Source of the DNA: Propionicimonas sp020161015
GTDB lineage: Bacteria; Actinomycetota; Actinomycetes; Propionibacteriales; Propionibacteriaceae
Assembly (NCBI RefSeq): GCF_964266745.1
Contig: NZ_CAXWGX010000001.1
Span: 310,001 to 374,000 of the forward strand
Reading direction: 5' to 3'
Length of the DNA stretch: 64,000 nucleotides
The notes beneath the pieces were generated by a model that was not told the origin of the DNA, did no database searches, and saw only the letters and a program-made list of their open reading frames with translations. The position numbers were made by a program, and so were the translations under genes. Positions 62,783-64,000 of the stretch are shown here, piece after piece (position 1 is the first letter of the stretch; each line of letters starts with the position of its first letter).

Positions 62783-64000
62783 ATGCGTTCCTCCGTCCGC
62801 CGGGCCCTCGGCCTTCTCGCCGGCGCCACCGCAGCAGTGGGCGGCCTCGTGGCCGTCACCCCCACGAGTGCTGCGGCCACCGATTTCTGCTCGACCACCA
62901 CCGTCCCCGTCTACCGGACGATCAATCCGACCCGCGGCGGCAACGACCTCCTCACCCGCTGGCAGGGCGAGTCGACCGGGTCGGCGAAATACGGCTTCAC
63001 CGACAACAGGGGCGTCTTCGGCGGCGCCTCGCCGGTCGCCGGAAGCGGGCTCACCCCGGTCACCCGCCTGTACAACGCCAAGAACGCCGACTTCGTGTGG
63101 CTGACCACCCCGGCGCAGATCACCGCGGCCAAGTCGGTCGGCTACCAGGTCGTGTCGGTCGACTTCTACGCCCCGACAGCGTCCAGCCGCTGCACCGTCG
63201 CCGTCCACCGCTTCAAGATGGGCGTCCACCGGCGCAACGCCTGGGACGCCACCGAGCGCGCCAACCTGATCGCCCAGGGCTGGACGGACTCCGGCGTGAG
63301 CTTCTACCTGCGCAAGCCGGGAACCACCGTGGCCGCCGCTGCCCCCGCCCCCACGGCGAGCGCGACGGCCACCACCGCCACCGCCTCCCCCACCGCGACC
63401 GCCTCCCAGAGCAGCGGCAGCAACTCGGTGGCCTCCACCGGCGACACGTTCGGGTTGGCGGTGATTCCGGACACCCAGGCCGAGACGAACAACACCGCGA
63501 ACACCCCGTTCCTGAACCGGGTCAACTGGATGGTGGCCAACAAGGACACCTACAAGCTGCGCTACGTCCTGCACACCGGCGACATGACCAACTGGGGCTG
63601 GCTCGACACCGGCCAGCTCACCCGCGCCAAGGCCGCCATGGACGTCCTCACCAAGGCCGGGCTCCCCTGGGCCGCCACCATCGGCAACCACGACACCCGC
63701 GCCGTCGGCTGGAACGGCGTCGCCGGCTCCACCGGCTACGGCGGCTCCGCCTACGCCATGAACCCCGAATGCCCCACCCGCCTCGGCGACGCCGCATGCA
63801 AGTCCTGGCTGCTCGTGCGCGACACCGACGAGTTCAACAAGACCTTCCCCCTCACCGGCATGGGCAACGTCGGCGGCGCCTACACCGCCGGCAAGGACGA
63901 CAACTACTGGACCACCTTCACCGCCAACAACACCAAGTGGCTCGTCCTCACCCTCGAACTGTGGCCCCGCACCGAGGTCGTCACCTGGGCCAAGAACGTC
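62783..64000 (+). CDS. Exported metallophosphoesterase, 3' end outside window
   Basis: The first 406 codons are present. A signal peptide ends near TPTSAAA (residue 32). Residues 40-178 form a domain with VPVYRTINPTRGGNDLLTRW and VTRLYNAKNADFVWLTT that resembles the short beta repeats of DUF5648-type lipase-associated domains. A Thr/Ala/Ser/Pro linker (182-215) follows. From residue 222 the calcineurin-like core begins: GLAVIPDTQ, VLHTGDMTNWG and TIGNHDTRAVGW supply the two-metal site residues. CAGGAG precedes the ATG. It probably hydrolyses phosphoesters outside the cell. Confidence 0.85.
   Translation, partial: MRSSVRRALGLLAGATAAVGGLVAVTPTSAAATDFCSTTTVPVYRTINPTRGGNDLLTRWQGESTGSAKYGFTDNRGVFGGASPVAGSGLTPVTRLYNAKNADFVWLTTPAQITAAKSVGYQVVSVDFYAPTASSRCTVAVHRFKMGVHRRNAWDATERANLIAQGWTDSGVSFYLRKPGTTVAAAAPAPTASATATTATASPTATASQSSGSNSVASTGDTFGLAVIPDTQAETNNTANTPFLNRVNWMVANKDTYKLRYVLHTGDMTNWGWLDTGQLTRAKAAMDVLTKAGLPWAATIGNHDTRAVGWNGVAGSTGYGGSAYAMNPECPTRLGDAACKSWLLVRDTDEFNKTFPLTGMGNVGGAYTAGKDDNYWTTFTANNTKWLVLTLELWPRTEVVTWAKNV

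Overview
The window is chromosomal DNA from a high-GC Gram-positive bacterium, an actinomycete. Support comes from the very GC-rich third codon positions, frequent GTG starts, many 4-nt ATGA/GTGA gene overlaps, a dnaK-grpE-dnaJ-hspR operon with HAIR operators, a class E sortase, CysDN-type ATP sulfurylase, and at least ten genes with a TANNNT box 6-8 nt before the start codon, the pattern of leaderless transcripts. Pyruvate phosphate dikinase and the overall gene set fit Propionibacteriales/Propionibacteriaceae, but that placement is inference. I see no rRNA, tRNA, CRISPR array, transposase, integrase or phage gene.

Layout. 1-9.4 kb: housekeeping genes (TrmH-family methyltransferase divergent from a DedA protein, sirtuin, LemA, pyrE with a spermidine-synthase-like gene, a YPG-repeat membrane protein, clpB under a HAIR operator). 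9.5-21.4 kb: a leftward block with tauE-cysC-cysQ-cysD-cysN in one overlapping operon, preceded by a sulfotransferase and by three GT87 polyprenol-sugar mannosyltransferase-like proteins with a DUF4185 protein. PAPS synthesis, PAP removal and a sulfotransferase are present but no PAPS/APS reductase or sulfite reductase, so the block reads as a sulfation module, perhaps for a surface glycan. 21.9-26 kb: two paralogous small exported proteins flank a phosphotransferase-fold gene and face a two-component system. 26-30.1 kb: the HspR chaperone operon.

30-36.9 kb: alpha/beta hydrolase, HAD phosphatase coupled to proline dehydrogenase, two tiny Cys-rich ORFs, metB, a CBS protein coupled to a YbaK deacylase, and a protealysin-like M4 protease that seems to carry its own emfourin-like inhibitor domain. 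36.9-42.6 kb: an amine/semialdehyde catabolic operon (FAD oxidoreductase, CoA-acylating semialdehyde dehydrogenase, class III aminotransferase, NAD(P) aldehyde dehydrogenase). 42.65-43.2 kb: a gene-free stretch with two 38-bp palindromes flanking five 20-bp tandem repeats.

43.2-53.7 kb: phosphoribosyltransferase, acylphosphatase, class E sortase with two tiny membrane proteins, then a two-component system followed by GT39 and GT2-GtrA glycosyltransferases (a surface glycosylation locus), a 71-bp dyad between an 88-aa membrane protein and a GlxA-type regulator coupled to deoC, and an OpuAC-like lipoprotein. 53.76-53.92 kb: an apparently independent structured RNA with its own promoter and intrinsic terminator. 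54-64 kb: a lipoprotein, a 1263-aa exported propeller/LamG/PKD protein, ppdK, an SMP-30 lactonase, and the start of an exported metallophosphoesterase that runs off the window.
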